Source: Sorangium sp.
GTDB lineage: Bacteria > Myxococcota_A > Polyangia > Polyangiales > Polyangiaceae
Assembly: GCA_019695485.1 (NCBI GenBank)
Contig: JAEUAF010000412.1
Location: 1 to 49,510, forward strand
Length of the DNA stretch: 49,510 bases
Direction: 5' to 3'
In this document: positions 49,373 to 49,510 of the stretch, piece after piece
Layout of the letters: each line of letters opens with the position of its first letter
Position numbering within the stretch: position 1 is the first letter of the stretch
Notes under the pieces: generated by a model
Told to the model about the DNA's origin: nothing
The model's input: the letters and a program-made list of their open reading frames with translations, nothing else
Databases searched by the model: none
Made by a program: the position numbers and the translations under genes

Positions 49373-49510
49373 CTAGAGCAACCAGCCAGTGACGCCGATC
49401 AGGAGGGACGCAGTGAGGAGGGACCCGTGCGCCTTGATTTTTCCGTACGGGAGGGGCTCATTGACCGTGCCGGCGCCATAGCCGCCGCCGACCCGAAACG
49501 CGGGATCGAT
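49373..49510 (-). CDS. Partial C-terminal end of a protein with terminal TM helix; rest lies beyond window
   Basis: Reverse frame open from window end: IDPAFRVGGGYGAGTVNEPLPYGKIKAHGSLLTASLLIGVTGWLL*; stop at 49373-49375. Confidence 0.45.
   Translation of the reverse strand: MDPAFRVGGGYGAGTVNEPLPYGKIKAHGSLLTASLLIGVTGWLL

Overview
High-GC bacterial chromosome segment, gene-dense, with a myxobacterial/Polyangia-like flavour (inference from many Gly/Ser/Ala-linker lipoproteins, FHA/PilZ/CheX regulators, folP-cdaA-ybbR, bactofilin and GspE-N/HEAT proteins). It holds about 42 credible genes. No rRNA, tRNA, CRISPR array, transposase, integrase or phage module was recognised. Main blocks: (i) a minus-strand cassette of a Cys-rich BufA-like precursor, a DUF692/MNIO enzyme and a DUF2063 partner (bufferin-type RiPP metallophore), followed by folP-cdaA-ybbR; (ii) an aminopeptidase P, a DUF1343/NamZ-like protein and an NtrC-type regulator; (iii) a GspE-N/HEAT protein, recA, an unlisted 43-aa membrane sORF, and dinB; (iv) hemG, a zinc-ribbon/HHH protein, and a pentapeptide-repeat/bactofilin-like fusion translationally coupled to a bactofilin; (v) a GH94 phosphorylase and signalling genes; (vi) two paralogous Cys-rich lipoproteins around a translationally coupled ECF-sigma/membrane-protein operon; (vii) a histidine-utilisation operon hutH-DUF1275-hutU-hutG-hutI; (viii) a convergent CheX-like/CheY-like pair. 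The window opens with a near-perfect 39-bp inverted repeat that may be an assembly fold-back. Many long ORFs in the supplied track are antisense shadow ORFs and were rejected. Assignments rest on motif recognition only; no database search was run.
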